A stretch of 12,594 nt of DNA, from positions 1 through 12,594 of the forward strand of contig CALBKH010000039.1 of assembly GCA_937892955.1 (NCBI GenBank), read 5' to 3'. Shown piece by piece: positions 6,423 to 12,594 of the stretch. Position numbers and translations under genes: made by a program. Position 1 is the first letter of the stretch, and each line of letters begins with the position of its first letter. Source of the DNA: an uncultured Alphaproteobacteria bacterium (lineage in GTDB: Bacteria; Pseudomonadota; Alphaproteobacteria; Rhizobiales; Ancalomicrobiaceae). A model generated the notes under the pieces. The model ran no database searches and was not told the origin of the DNA. It worked only from the letters and a program-made list of their open reading frames with translations.

Positions 6423-6505
6423 GAGGACGCCGACCGCTCGTACCATCCGAACTTCCGAGCCACGCCGGTGGTGACGATCGAGGACCCGGGACAGAGGAGC
6501 GACCG

Positions 6506-6532
6506 CCCCCCTCCGTCCCCTCCGTCCCCCCC
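6506..6532 (-). other. G-rich tract on the minus strand (possible G-quadruplex)
   Basis: Read on the minus strand this gives a run of seven G, then GG, four G, GG and six G, separated by AC and A. It lies 10 bp upstream of the -35 of the XRE promoter. Such clustered G-runs can fold into a quadruplex or just be a slippage-prone tract. Confidence 0.4.
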
Positions 6533-6541
6533 TATTCCATC

Positions 6542-6577
6542 TTGATCTCCGCCCATTCGTCCACTATAGTGGATGCA
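6542..6577 (+). promoter_or_regulatory. Sigma70-type promoter of the XRE-GNAT operon, apparently leaderless
   Basis: TTGATC (6542-6547) and TATAGT (6565-6570) are separated by exactly 17 bp and match four and five of six consensus bases. The expected transcription start, 6-7 bases after the -10, is the A of the ATG at 6577. There is no ribosome binding site before that ATG, which agrees with a leaderless mRNA. Confidence 0.65.
6560..6573. promoter_or_regulatory. Perfect 14-bp palindromic operator over the -10
   Basis: TCCACTATAGTGGA is a perfect palindrome that contains the -10 hexamer and ends 3 bp before the start codon. A dimeric XRE protein bound here would block RNA polymerase. The encoded XRE-cupin protein is the obvious candidate, giving autorepression. 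The palindrome is seen; the binding protein is inferred. Confidence 0.65.
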
Positions 6578-7143
6578 TGAACACCGACATCGACGACACC
6601 ACCGCCCAGCTCGCGCGACGCATCCGGCTCGAACGGGAGGCGCGGGGGTGGTCGCTGGCCGATCTCGCCGAGCGGTCGGGGGTGTCCAAGGCGGCGATCA
6701 GCAAGATCGAGCGGGAAGAGGCGAGCCCGACGGCGGCGCTGCTCGTCCGGCTGGCGAGCGCCTTCGATCTGACGCTCGCCGGGTTGCTCCTCCGCGCCGA
6801 GAGCGGCGGCGATCGGTTGGTGCGCGCCGCGGATCAGCCGACGTGGCGCGATCCGGCGACGGGTTACCTGCGCCGCCAGATCCACGCGCGCGCCGACCAT
6901 CCGGTCGAACTCACCGAGGTGGTGATGCCGGCGGGCGGACGGGTGGCGCTGCCGGCCTCGTCCTACGCCCACATCCGCCAAGTGGTGTGGGTGCGCGCGG
7001 GGCGGCTGACGATCGTCGAGGGCGGGATGCGGCGCGAGCTCGCGGCCGGCGACTGCCTCGGCTTCGGGCCGCCGGCCGACGCCGAATTCGCCAACGAGGG
7101 CGATGCGCCCTGCACCTATGTCGTGGCGCTGGCGAGAAGCTGA
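6577..7143 (+). CDS. XRE-family regulator with C-terminal cupin domain
   Basis: A 188-residue cytoplasmic regulator. Residues ~11-67 form a lambda-repressor-like helix-turn-helix (RRIRLEREARGWSLADLAER, then SGVSKAAISKIEREEASPTA). Residues ~105-185 form a small cupin beta-barrel (RQVVWVRAGRLTIVEGG ... LAAGDCLGFGPPADAEFANEG) that should sense a small molecule. The ATG at 6577 is supported by promoter position rather than by a ribosome binding site. The gene is followed after 31 bp by a GNAT acetyltransferase with its own good ribosome binding site. XRE-cupin/GNAT pairs recur in proteobacteria and are usually read as a sensor controlling an acetyltransferase, but the ligand is unknown. The 14-bp palindrome on the promoter suggests autoregulation. 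Confidence 0.92.
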   Translation: MNTDIDDTTAQLARRIRLEREARGWSLADLAERSGVSKAAISKIEREEASPTAALLVRLASAFDLTLAGLLLRAESGGDRLVRAADQPTWRDPATGYLRRQIHARADHPVELTEVVMPAGGRVALPASSYAHIRQVVWVRAGRLTIVEGGMRRELAAGDCLGFGPPADAEFANEGDAPCTYVVALARS

Positions 7144-7174
7144 GCCGGTGAACGTTTCGAGCGGAGACCTGCCG

Positions 7175-7702
7175 ATGACCACCGTCGATGTCCGACCTCT
7201 CGCCTCTTCGCCGCAGACGATCGCCGCACTCGCCGCCCTGCTCGTCGAGACGGTGGCGGCGGGCGGCTCGGTGAGTTTCATGCATCCGCTCGATGCGGGC
7301 GAGGCGGCGGCCTTCTGGACGCGGTCGCTGGCGAGCGCCGATCGGGGCGAGCGCATGGTCTTCGGCGCCTTCGACGGCGAAGAGCTGGTCTCCACCCTGA
7401 CGCTCCATCTCGACTGCCCGCCCAACCAGCCGCATCGCGCCGAGTTCGCCAAGATGATGACGCGGCCGACCCATCGCGGGCGCGGCCTCGCTTCGGCGCT
7501 GATCCACGCGGCCGAGGCGGAGGCGGCGGCGCGCGGGCGTTGGCTGATCGTGCTCGACACGGCGAGCGACGAGGGCGCGGCCGGGCTCTACGAGCGCCAC
7601 GGCTTCACGCTGGCCGGCGAGATCCCCGACTATGCGCTGAAGCCCCACGGCGGTCTGACCGGGACATTGCTCTATTGGAAGCGGCTCGGCGTCCGAACGT
7701 AG
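7175..7702 (+). CDS. GNAT-family N-acetyltransferase
   Basis: A 175-residue acetyl-CoA-dependent acetyltransferase, cytoplasmic, substrate unknown. The acetyl-CoA pyrophosphate-binding motif is RGRGLA (residues 101-106, R-x-x-G-x-A) after beta-4 (HRAEFAKMMTRPTH). The C-terminal LYERHGFTLAGEIPDYA is the typical motif B. The ATG at 7175 is chosen because GGAGA lies 7 bases upstream. An in-frame ATG at 7103 lies inside the XRE gene and would add 24 non-family residues, and a GTG at 7148 has no ribosome binding site. It is co-transcribed with the XRE-cupin regulator 31 bp upstream. A small-molecule or antibiotic-like substrate is possible but not shown. Confidence 0.92.
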   Translation: MTTVDVRPLASSPQTIAALAALLVETVAAGGSVSFMHPLDAGEAAAFWTRSLASADRGERMVFGAFDGEELVSTLTLHLDCPPNQPHRAEFAKMMTRPTHRGRGLASALIHAAEAEAAARGRWLIVLDTASDEGAAGLYERHGFTLAGEIPDYALKPHGGLTGTLLYWKRLGVRT

Positions 7703-7734
7703 GGCGAAATTCGCTTCGCTCTTTCCGCCCTACG
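7698..7734. terminator. Hairpin between convergent GNAT and MarR genes
   Basis: CGTAGGGCG and CGCCCTACG form a 9-bp stem, extended by GAAA/TTTC with a bulge, overlapping the GNAT stop codon. It lies between convergent genes and could end transcription from both sides, although no long T-run follows. Similar GTAGGGCG palindromes are dispersed in many proteobacteria, so it may also be a REP-like element. Confidence 0.5.
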
Positions 7735-7760
7735 AAACGCGGCCGGTCATCCCACGATCC

Positions 7761-8111
7761 TCACCGCGGCAGATGCTTGGCCCTCAGCACGATGTCGTCG
7801 CCGAGTTTCTCGACCCAGAGGGCGCCGGCGACGGTGCGTTGGATGAGGACGTTGCGGCGGTCGCGCTCGTCGCGGCGGCGATCGACGAGGCCGCGCTCGC
7901 CCATGGTGTCGAGGGCGCGGGTGATCGCCGGCTTGGTCACGCCGAGCTTGGCGGCGAGACCGCGCACCGTGTGCGGCGGCGGCTCGAGATAGACGGTGAG
8001 CAGGATCGTCATCTGCCGCGCCGTGAGATCGGTCTCGCCGTCACGGACGAGGCCGAGCGTCACGTCGTGCCAGAGTTTCAGCGCCTGAGAGGGTCGAAGC
8101 TCGACCGCCAC
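7761..8111 (-). CDS. MarR-family winged-helix regulator
   Basis: A 116-residue dimeric DNA-binding regulator, slightly short for the family (~140). The winged helix spans ~30-95: LTARQMTILLTVYLE, then HTVRGLAAKLGVTKPAITRA as the recognition helix region, and a wing with the DRRRDERDRRNVLI motif typical of MarR. The start is a GTG at 8111, preceded by a GGCGGG tract about 5 bases upstream. The nearby ATG at 8128 is out of frame. A promoter is readable just upstream. The last helices are short, so the dimer interface may be reduced. The target and ligand are unknown: the gene before it on the same strand ends 105 bp upstream, and its own promoter is the simplest candidate target. Confidence 0.88.
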   Translation of the reverse strand: MAVELRPSQALKLWHDVTLGLVRDGETDLTARQMTILLTVYLEPPPHTVRGLAAKLGVTKPAITRALDTMGERGLVDRRRDERDRRNVLIQRTVAGALWVEKLGDDIVLRAKHLPR

Positions 8112-8143
8112 CGGGTCCCGCCTTCCATCGTTTCGGAGGCGGA

Positions 8144-8172
8144 ATAGTACGCGCGGCCGACGACGGGAACAA
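8144..8172 (-). promoter_or_regulatory. Putative promoter of the MarR gene
   Basis: On the minus strand TTGTTC (8172-8167) and TACTAT (8149-8144) are separated by 17 bp, matching three and four of six sigma70 consensus bases. The expected start is near 8137, leaving a leader of about 26 bases before the GTG at 8111. If real, the MarR gene does not depend on the upstream Lrp operon. Confidence 0.4.
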
Positions 8173-8216
8173 CGCGCGGCGGACGGCGATCGTCGGACGT
8201 GGTGAACGGCCGTCGC

Positions 8217-8702
8217 TCAGGGCGCCGCGCGGATGAGATCGGGAGTGACGTCGCGCGCCTCCGGCAGGGCCCACAGCGCATCGGAGAGGATCAGGATGTG
8301 GCTGTTGGTATGGGCGCTGTAGCTCGCCCGCAGCAGCACCACCGACCGCGGCAGGACGATCGCCCGGCTCACCCCGTAGTGTTCATCGAACAGCACCGCG
8401 GCGAGGAAGTCGAAGTCGCCCGCCGCGAGATTGCGGATCGCCGAGAGCTGGCGCGACTTCGTTCCCGCCGCCTCGCGCCGGCCCTTGATCTGGTAGCGAT
8501 TGCCCGAGGCGTCGACGGCGTCGTATCCCGCCTTGGAATTGGCCTCCAGCGCCCAGCCGTAGGCGCGGCGGAAGAGATGTTCGGCATAGTCGCCGACCGG
8601 GCCGTTGCCGGTGCGCAGCACCTCGCGGCGGCGCAGCTCCGCCTCGACCCGCGCGTGCAGCCGCAGGAGGTCGGCGGTCGTCTCTCGCTCAAGATCGATC
8701 AT
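8217..8702 (-). CDS. DUF6998-like protein with PD-(D/E)XK-like motifs
   Basis: A 161-residue cytoplasmic protein. An N-terminal helix (1-28) is followed by GDYAEHLF (37-44), GYDAVD (59-64) and YQIKGR (70-75). The order Glu41, Asp61/Asp64, Gln71-x-Lys73 matches the core of the PD-(D/E)XK nuclease fold (helix Glu, then Asp, then Q/E-x-K). The segment SRQLSAIRNLAAGDFDFLA (83-101) fits the usual strand/helix after the active site. I recall this pattern as the DUF6998 family, whose function is not established. GAGGA lies 7 bases before the ATG at 8702. It starts 21 bp after the Lrp-type gene, so both are probably on one transcript. A nuclease or nuclease-derived role is inferred from motifs only. 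Neighbours give no restriction or defence partner. Confidence 0.8.
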   Translation of the reverse strand: MIDLERETTADLLRLHARVEAELRRREVLRTGNGPVGDYAEHLFRRAYGWALEANSKAGYDAVDASGNRYQIKGRREAAGTKSRQLSAIRNLAAGDFDFLAAVLFDEHYGVSRAIVLPRSVVLLRASYSAHTNSHILILSDALWALPEARDVTPDLIRAAP

Positions 8703-8723
8703 GGCGTGATCCTCGCCCTCGCT

Positions 8724-9221
8724 TCAGATCGGCAGTGCATCGGTCACCTTGACCTCCTCCATCACCGCATAGGTGCGGGTCTCGCGGACGCCGGGGAGCG
8801 GCAGGATGACCTCTGCGAGGAAGCGGCGGTAGGCGGCCATGTCCTTGACCCGCGACTTGATCAGGTAGTCGAAGCCGCCGGCCACCAGATGGCATTCGAG
8901 CACCTCACCGGCACGGCGCACCTGGGCGGCGAAGGCGTCGAAGACGTCGGGCGAGGTGCGGTCGAGCAGCACCTCGACGAAGACCAGCAGGCCGCGGCCG
9001 AGCTTCACCGGATCGAGTTCGGCACGGTAGCCGAGGATGAAGCCGTCGCGGGTGAGACGGCGGACTCGATCGGCCGTGGCAGTCGGCGACAGGCCGATGC
9101 GTTCGGCGAGATCGGCGTGGGTGATGCGGCCGTCGAGCTGGAGGACGGCGAGAATTCTGCGGTCGAGACGATCGAGGCCGTCGATATCGGCGTCCGACAA
9201 GGTGATCACCCTCGTTTTCAC
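8724..9221 (-). CDS. Lrp/AsnC-family regulator, probable proline-responsive PutR-type activator of putA
   Basis: A 165-residue regulator. The N-terminal helix-turn-helix (~16-65) reads DRLDRRILAVLQLDGRITHA, then DLAERIGLSPTATADRVRRL. The C-terminal RAM/ligand domain (~70-155) includes CHLVAGGFDYLIKSRVKD, the usual amino-acid-binding segment. The start is a GTG at 9221 with only a weak ribosome binding site (CACGAG). A TTG eight codons in, with GAGG before it, is an alternative. It is divergent from putA with 128 bp between starts, the arrangement known for PutR in Agrobacterium and relatives, where the Lrp-type protein activates putA in response to proline. That function here is inferred from position. 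The same transcript probably continues into the DUF6998-like gene. Confidence 0.9.
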   Translation of the reverse strand: MKTRVITLSDADIDGLDRLDRRILAVLQLDGRITHADLAERIGLSPTATADRVRRLTRDGFILGYRAELDPVKLGRGLLVFVEVLLDRTSPDVFDAFAAQVRRAGEVLECHLVAGGFDYLIKSRVKDMAAYRRFLAEVILPLPGVRETRTYAVMEEVKVTDALPI

Positions 9222-9234
9222 TGACTCGTGCTAC

Positions 9235-9270
9235 GATAACGCCGAACATCACGCCAAGAAAGCGATTATC
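9235..9270. promoter_or_regulatory. Possible operator in the lrp/putA divergent region
   Basis: GATAACGC (9235-9242) and GCGATTATC (9262-9270) form an imperfect inverted repeat with half-sites about two helical turns apart. It is the only clear symmetry in the 128-bp shared region and a reasonable site for the Lrp-type protein. No promoter hexamers are convincing here. Confidence 0.35.
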
Positions 9271-9349
9271 CTCGCGTATCGACGGTCGGGCTCGCCCCGG
9301 CCCTCGTTTTCCCGCATCCCGGCCTCCGAGCCGCTCCGAGGATGAGCCC

Positions 9350-12300
9350 ATGACCGCCTCCCAGGCCCTCGTGCCCTTCGCGCCGTCGATTCCGCCGTTC
9401 CGTGCCGCTTACGCCCCCGACGATGCCCAGCTCATCCGCCGCCTGATCGGCGAGGCGCGGTTCACGGCCGAAGCGGAGGCGCGCGTCGACGCCGACGCCA
9501 CTCGGCTGATCGACAAGATCCGCGCCGAGACCGGCGGTTTCGGCGTCGAGGAGTTCTTGCGCGAATATTCGCTGACCACCCGCGAAGGGTTGGCGCTGAT
9601 GGTGCTCGCCGAAGCGCTGCTGCGCGTGCCGGACGCCGAGACCGCCGACAAGCTGATCGAGGACAAGCTCGCCGAGGCGCGGTTCGAGAAGCACGAGCGG
9701 GTGTCGGACGCCTGGCTCGTCTCGGCGTCGGCCTGGGCGATGGGCATCACCGCGCGGATCCTCAAACCCGGCGAGACGCCGATGGGCGTGCTCTCGGGGC
9801 TGGTCAAACGGGTCGGCATGCCGACGGTGCGGACCGCGGCGCGCCAGGCGATGCGGGTGATGGGCTGGCAGTTCGTGCTCGGCGAGACGATCGGCTCGGC
9901 CCTGTCTCGCGCCGCGGCGATGGAGGCCAAGGGCTATCGCCACTCCTACGACATGCTCGGCGAGGGGGCACGGACGGCGGAGGACGCCGACAAATACTTC
10001 GCGTCCTACGCCGACGCGATCGAGCGCATCGGCAAGGCGGCCAAGGGGGCTCTGCCGCAGCGTGCCGGTATCTCGGTCAAGCTCTCGGCGCTGCATCCGC
10101 GCTACGAGGCGGTGAACCACGCCCGCGTCATGCGGGAGTTGGTGCCCCGCCTCCTCGATCTCGCGCGGCGCGCCAAGGCGCACGACCTGTGCTTCACCGT
10201 CGACGCGGAGGAGGCGGATCGGCTGGAACTGTCGCTCGACGTCTTCGCCGCGACGTTGGCCGATCCCTCGCTCGCCGGATGGGACGGGTTCGGCCTCGCC
10301 ATCCAAGCCTATCAGAAGCGGGCGATCGAGGTGGTCGACTGGATCGGGCGCCTCGCCGAAGCCCACGACCGCAAGCTGATGGTGCGGCTGGTCAAGGGCG
10401 CCTATTGGGACACCGAGATGAAGCGGGCGCAGGAGCGTGGGCTCGCCGACTATCCGTTGTTCAGCCGCAAGGCGGCGACGGATCTCTCGTTCCTCGCCTG
10501 CGCCCGGCGGCTGCTGGCGCTCCGTCCGCGGATCTATCCGCAGTTCGCCGGCCACAACGCCCACACGCTGGCGCAGGTGCGCGAGCTGGCGCGGGAGAAC
10601 CGGACCTCCGCCGACCTCGGTTTCGAGTATCAGAAGCTGCACGGCATGGGTGATGCGCTCCACCGCACGCTGGTGGAGGAGGACGGATACCCCTGCCGTA
10701 TCTATGCACCGGTCGGCGGGCATCGCGACCTCCTCGCCTATCTCGTCCGCCGGCTGCTGGAGAACGGCGCCAATTCCTCCTTCGTCGCCAAGGTCGGCGA
10801 CGAGACGATCCCGGTCTCGGCGCTGCTGACCCGGCCCGAGGAGGAACTCGGCCACGGGGCCAAGCCGCGCCACGCCCGCATCCCGCTGCCGCGCGACCTC
10901 TACGGCGCGGCGCGCAAAAATTCGGCGGGGCTCGAATTCGGCTGGAGCCACGAGCGCGACGCGCTGATCGCCGCGATCGAGACCCATCGCGACGTCGCTT
11001 ACGAGGCGGCGCCGATCGTCGACGGCAAGGGGCGACCGGGCGCGGCGCGTGATGTGGTCTCGCCGGTCGACGGGCGCACGGTGGTCGGATCGGTCACCGA
11101 GGCGACGGCGGCCCTGGCGACAGAGGCGATCGATCGGGCGGCCGCCGCCTTCCCCGCCTGGGATCGCACCCCGGTCGAGAAGCGGGCGGCGGCGCTCGAG
11201 CGAGCCGCGGAGACGCTGGAGGCGAAGCGCGAGCAGCTGATGGCACTTCTGGCGGCGGAAGCTGGCAAGACGCTCGCCGACGGTCTCGCCGAAGTGCGCG
11301 AGGCGGCGGATTTCTGCCGCTACTATGCGGCGGAAGCGCGCAAGGGGTTCGGCGAGGGGCGCGTGCTTGCCGGCCCGACCGGCGAAGAGAACCGGTTCCT
11401 GTTGCGCGGTCGCGGCGTCTTCGTCTGCATCAGCCCCTGGAACTTCCCGCTCGCCATCTTCCTCGGCCAGGTGGCGGCGGCGCTGGTCGCCGGCAACGCG
11501 GTGGTCGCCAAGCCGGCGGAGCAGACGCCGCTCGTCGCGGCGCTCGCCGTCGGCCTCCTGCACGAAGCGGGCGTCCCGACCGGCGCGTTGCAGTTCGTGC
11601 CCGGCGACGGGGCGATCGGCGCGGCGCTCGTCGGAGACCCGCGCATCGCCGGCGTCGCCTTCACCGGCTCGACCGAGGTGGCGCGGATCATCAACCGCAC
11701 ACTCGCCGCCAAGGACGGGCCGATCGTGCCGCTGATCGCCGAGACCGGTGGCATCAACGCCATGGTGGTCGACGCCACGGCGCTGCCCGAGCAGGTCGCC
11801 GACGATGTCGTCCTGTCGGCCTTCCGGTCGGCCGGCCAGCGCTGCTCGGCCCTGAGGCTGCTGTTCGTCCAGGAGGACGTCGCGCCGCGGATGATCGAGA
11901 TGATCTCGGGGGCGGCGAAGGAACTCGGGCTCGGCGACCCGCATCTGCCGACGACCGACGTCGGCCCGGTGATCGACCGGGAGGCGAAGGACAAGCTCGA
12001 CGCCCACATCACCGAGGCACGGGCGAAGAACCGGGTGCTGTGGCAGGCCGAAACACCCGGCGGCGATTTTGTCGGCGGCACCTGGGTGGCGCCGACCATC
12101 ATCCGCCTCGATCGACCGCAGGACCTGACCCGAGAGGTCTTCGGACCCGTCCTGCACGTCGTCACCTGGAAGGCGGAGAAGCTCGACGAGGTGATCGCGG
12201 CGATCGCGGGGACCGGCTACGGCCTCACGCTGGGCATCCACAGCCGCATCGACGCCACCATCCGGCGGATCTGCGAGAAGCTCTCGGTCGGCAACGTCTA

Positions 12301-12487
12301 CGTCAATCGCAACATGATCGGCGCGGTGGTCGGGGTGCAGCCGTTCGGCGGATCGGGACTCTCCGGCACCGGCCCCAAGGCCGGCGGACCGGACTACCTC
12401 GCCCGCTTCGCGCTCGAGCAGACCGTCTCCACCAACACCGCGGCAGCAGGCGGCAACGCCTCGCTGATCGCCATGGGAGAAGACTGA
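9350..12487 (+). CDS. putA: Bifunctional proline dehydrogenase / L-glutamate-gamma-semialdehyde dehydrogenase
   Basis: PutA oxidises proline to glutamate in two steps: FAD-dependent proline dehydrogenase, then NAD-dependent oxidation of glutamate semialdehyde, with channelling between sites, at the inner face of the membrane. The protein has 1045 residues, the short type without the ribbon-helix-helix DNA-binding domain of E. coli PutA (1320). It begins directly with the helical arm. The proline dehydrogenase barrel (~170-480) has VRLVKGAYWD (Lys349), YPQFAGHNAHT, GFEYQKLHGMG and RRLLEN (467-472) for substrate carboxylate binding. The aldehyde dehydrogenase domain (~540-1020) has SPWNFPLAIFLGQ, FTGSTEVA, ETGG with Glu798, GQRCSALR with catalytic Cys832, EVFGPVLHV and PFGGSGLSGTGPKAGGP. 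GAGGA lies 7 bases before the ATG. Lacking its own repressor domain, it is probably controlled by the divergent Lrp-type gene. All expected catalytic motifs are present. Confidence 0.98.
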   Translation: MTASQALVPFAPSIPPFRAAYAPDDAQLIRRLIGEARFTAEAEARVDADATRLIDKIRAETGGFGVEEFLREYSLTTREGLALMVLAEALLRVPDAETADKLIEDKLAEARFEKHERVSDAWLVSASAWAMGITARILKPGETPMGVLSGLVKRVGMPTVRTAARQAMRVMGWQFVLGETIGSALSRAAAMEAKGYRHSYDMLGEGARTAEDADKYFASYADAIERIGKAAKGALPQRAGISVKLSALHPRYEAVNHARVMRELVPRLLDLARRAKAHDLCFTVDAEEADRLELSLDVFAATLADPSLAGWDGFGLAIQAYQKRAIEVVDWIGRLAEAHDRKLMVRLVKGAYWDTEMKRAQERGLADYPLFSRKAATDLSFLACARRLLALRPRIYPQFAGHNAHTLAQVRELARENRTSADLGFEYQKLHGMGDALHRTLVEEDGYPCRIYAPVGGHRDLLAYLVRRLLENGANSSFVAKVGDETIPVSALLTRPEEELGHGAKPRHARIPLPRDLYGAARKNSAGLEFGWSHERDALIAAIETHRDVAYEAAPIVDGKGRPGAARDVVSPVDGRTVVGSVTEATAALATEAIDRAAAAFPAWDRTPVEKRAAALERAAETLEAKREQLMALLAAEAGKTLADGLAEVREAADFCRYYAAEARKGFGEGRVLAGPTGEENRFLLRGRGVFVCISPWNFPLAIFLGQVAAALVAGNAVVAKPAEQTPLVAALAVGLLHEAGVPTGALQFVPGDGAIGAALVGDPRIAGVAFTGSTEVARIINRTLAAKDGPIVPLIAETGGINAMVVDATALPEQVADDVVLSAFRSAGQRCSALRLLFVQEDVAPRMIEMISGAAKELGLGDPHLPTTDVGPVIDREAKDKLDAHITEARAKNRVLWQAETPGGDFVGGTWVAPTIIRLDRPQDLTREVFGPVLHVVTWKAEKLDEVIAAIAGTGYGLTLGIHSRIDATIRRICEKLSVGNVYVNRNMIGAVVGVQPFGGSGLSGTGPKAGGPDYLARFALEQTVSTNTAAAGGNASLIAMGED

Positions 12488-12493
12488 GCGGGC

Positions 12494-12517
12494 AACGTCA
12501 CAGATGGGCGTTACAAG
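12494..12517 (+). promoter_or_regulatory. Second copy of the direct-repeat box, downstream of putA
   Basis: CGTCACA (12496-12502) and CGTTACA (12509-12515) are 13 bp apart. With flanking bases, about 20 of 24 positions match the box upstream of the BTAD regulator in the same orientation relative to the expected downstream gene. It lies about 80 bp before the presumed start just beyond the window edge. Confidence 0.5.
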
Positions 12518-12579
12518 TTGGAAACAGCCCCACTGGTCATAAGAGTCCGTTTTGAAAATCACGGATGAGCGTTTCGCCT

Positions 12580-12594
12580 GAGGAGATTGCCACC
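12580..12594 (+). promoter_or_regulatory. Probable ribosome binding site of a gene starting beyond the right edge
   Basis: GAGGAG (12580-12585) is followed by nine bases to the end of the window. This is the spacing expected if a start codon follows at or near 12595. The gene itself is not visible. An in-frame short reading from the ATG at 12565 is an alternative but has no ribosome binding site. Confidence 0.35.

Larger units (their letters stand above)
6180..6576. other. Intergenic region between truA and the XRE regulator
   Basis: This 397-bp region contains the palindromic repeat pair, a C-rich tract (6506-6532) and the promoter of the next gene. No further gene is supported. Frames crossing it are built from the palindromes and lack ribosome binding sites. 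Confidence 0.7.

Noticed and set aside
7103..7174. Longer GNAT start at 7103
   Set aside because: It lies within the XRE-cupin coding region and lacks a ribosome binding site; the ATG at 7175 has GGAGA 7 bases upstream and fits family length.
8217..8702. Complete restriction-modification or other defence system around the DUF6998-like gene
   Set aside because: No methyltransferase, specificity subunit, helicase or other defence partner is present in the neighbourhood.
9266..12562. 1098-residue minus-strand frame antisense to putA
   Set aside because: Long antisense frames are common opposite GC-rich genes. Its composition is Arg/Asp/His-rich without any family motif, while putA on the plus strand has every expected motif.
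1..12594. tRNA or rRNA genes, insertion sequences, transposases, phage genes
   Set aside because: None was seen on either strand by reading; no tRNA-like cloverleaf, transposase motif or target-site duplication was found.

Overview
The window is very GC-rich, with GC-ending codons throughout. Its gene content points to an alphaproteobacterium, most likely a Hyphomicrobiales (Rhizobiales) member: a short PutA without a DNA-binding domain, a divergent Lrp-type PutR-like regulator, an adjacent fmt-truA pair, and paired palindromic intergenic repeats of a kind common in that order. Genus cannot be fixed from the sequence alone.

Left part (1-3343). On the minus strand, a large SARP/HilA-like regulator (winged helix, BTAD, TolB-like region, TPRs) is followed after 45 bp by the start of a protein that becomes a near-perfect 14-residue tandem repeat and runs off the left edge of the window. 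All base differences between the repeat copies are synonymous in that reading frame. A 73-residue orphan protein is divergent from the regulator. The regulator's upstream region carries a direct-repeat box (two CGTCACA heptamers 13 bp apart) that recurs, nearly identical, at the far right end of the window, downstream of putA. This module is the least explained and most interesting part of the window.

Middle part (3344-6576). A beta-hydroxyacid dehydrogenase (glyoxylate/succinic semialdehyde or tartronate semialdehyde reductase type) faces a translation/tRNA pair, fmt and truA, which are 4 bp apart. The fmt upstream region lacks the def gene often found there and holds a 22-bp perfect palindrome. 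Downstream of truA is an inverted pair of 50-bp hairpin-forming repeats.

Right-middle part (6577-8111). An XRE-cupin regulator and a GNAT acetyltransferase form an apparent operon. Its promoter is readable: a -35/-10 pair with a 17-bp spacer, a 14-bp palindrome over the -10, and a start codon where the transcript should begin, which suggests a leaderless, autoregulated mRNA. A hairpin separates it from a convergent MarR-type regulator.

Right part (8217-12594). A DUF6998-like protein with a PD-(D/E)XK-like motif set lies 21 bp behind an Lrp/AsnC regulator, which is divergent from putA, the bifunctional proline catabolism enzyme. This is the usual arrangement for proline-responsive control of putA. 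After putA, the last ~100 bp hold the second direct-repeat box and what looks like the ribosome binding site of a gene starting just beyond the window.
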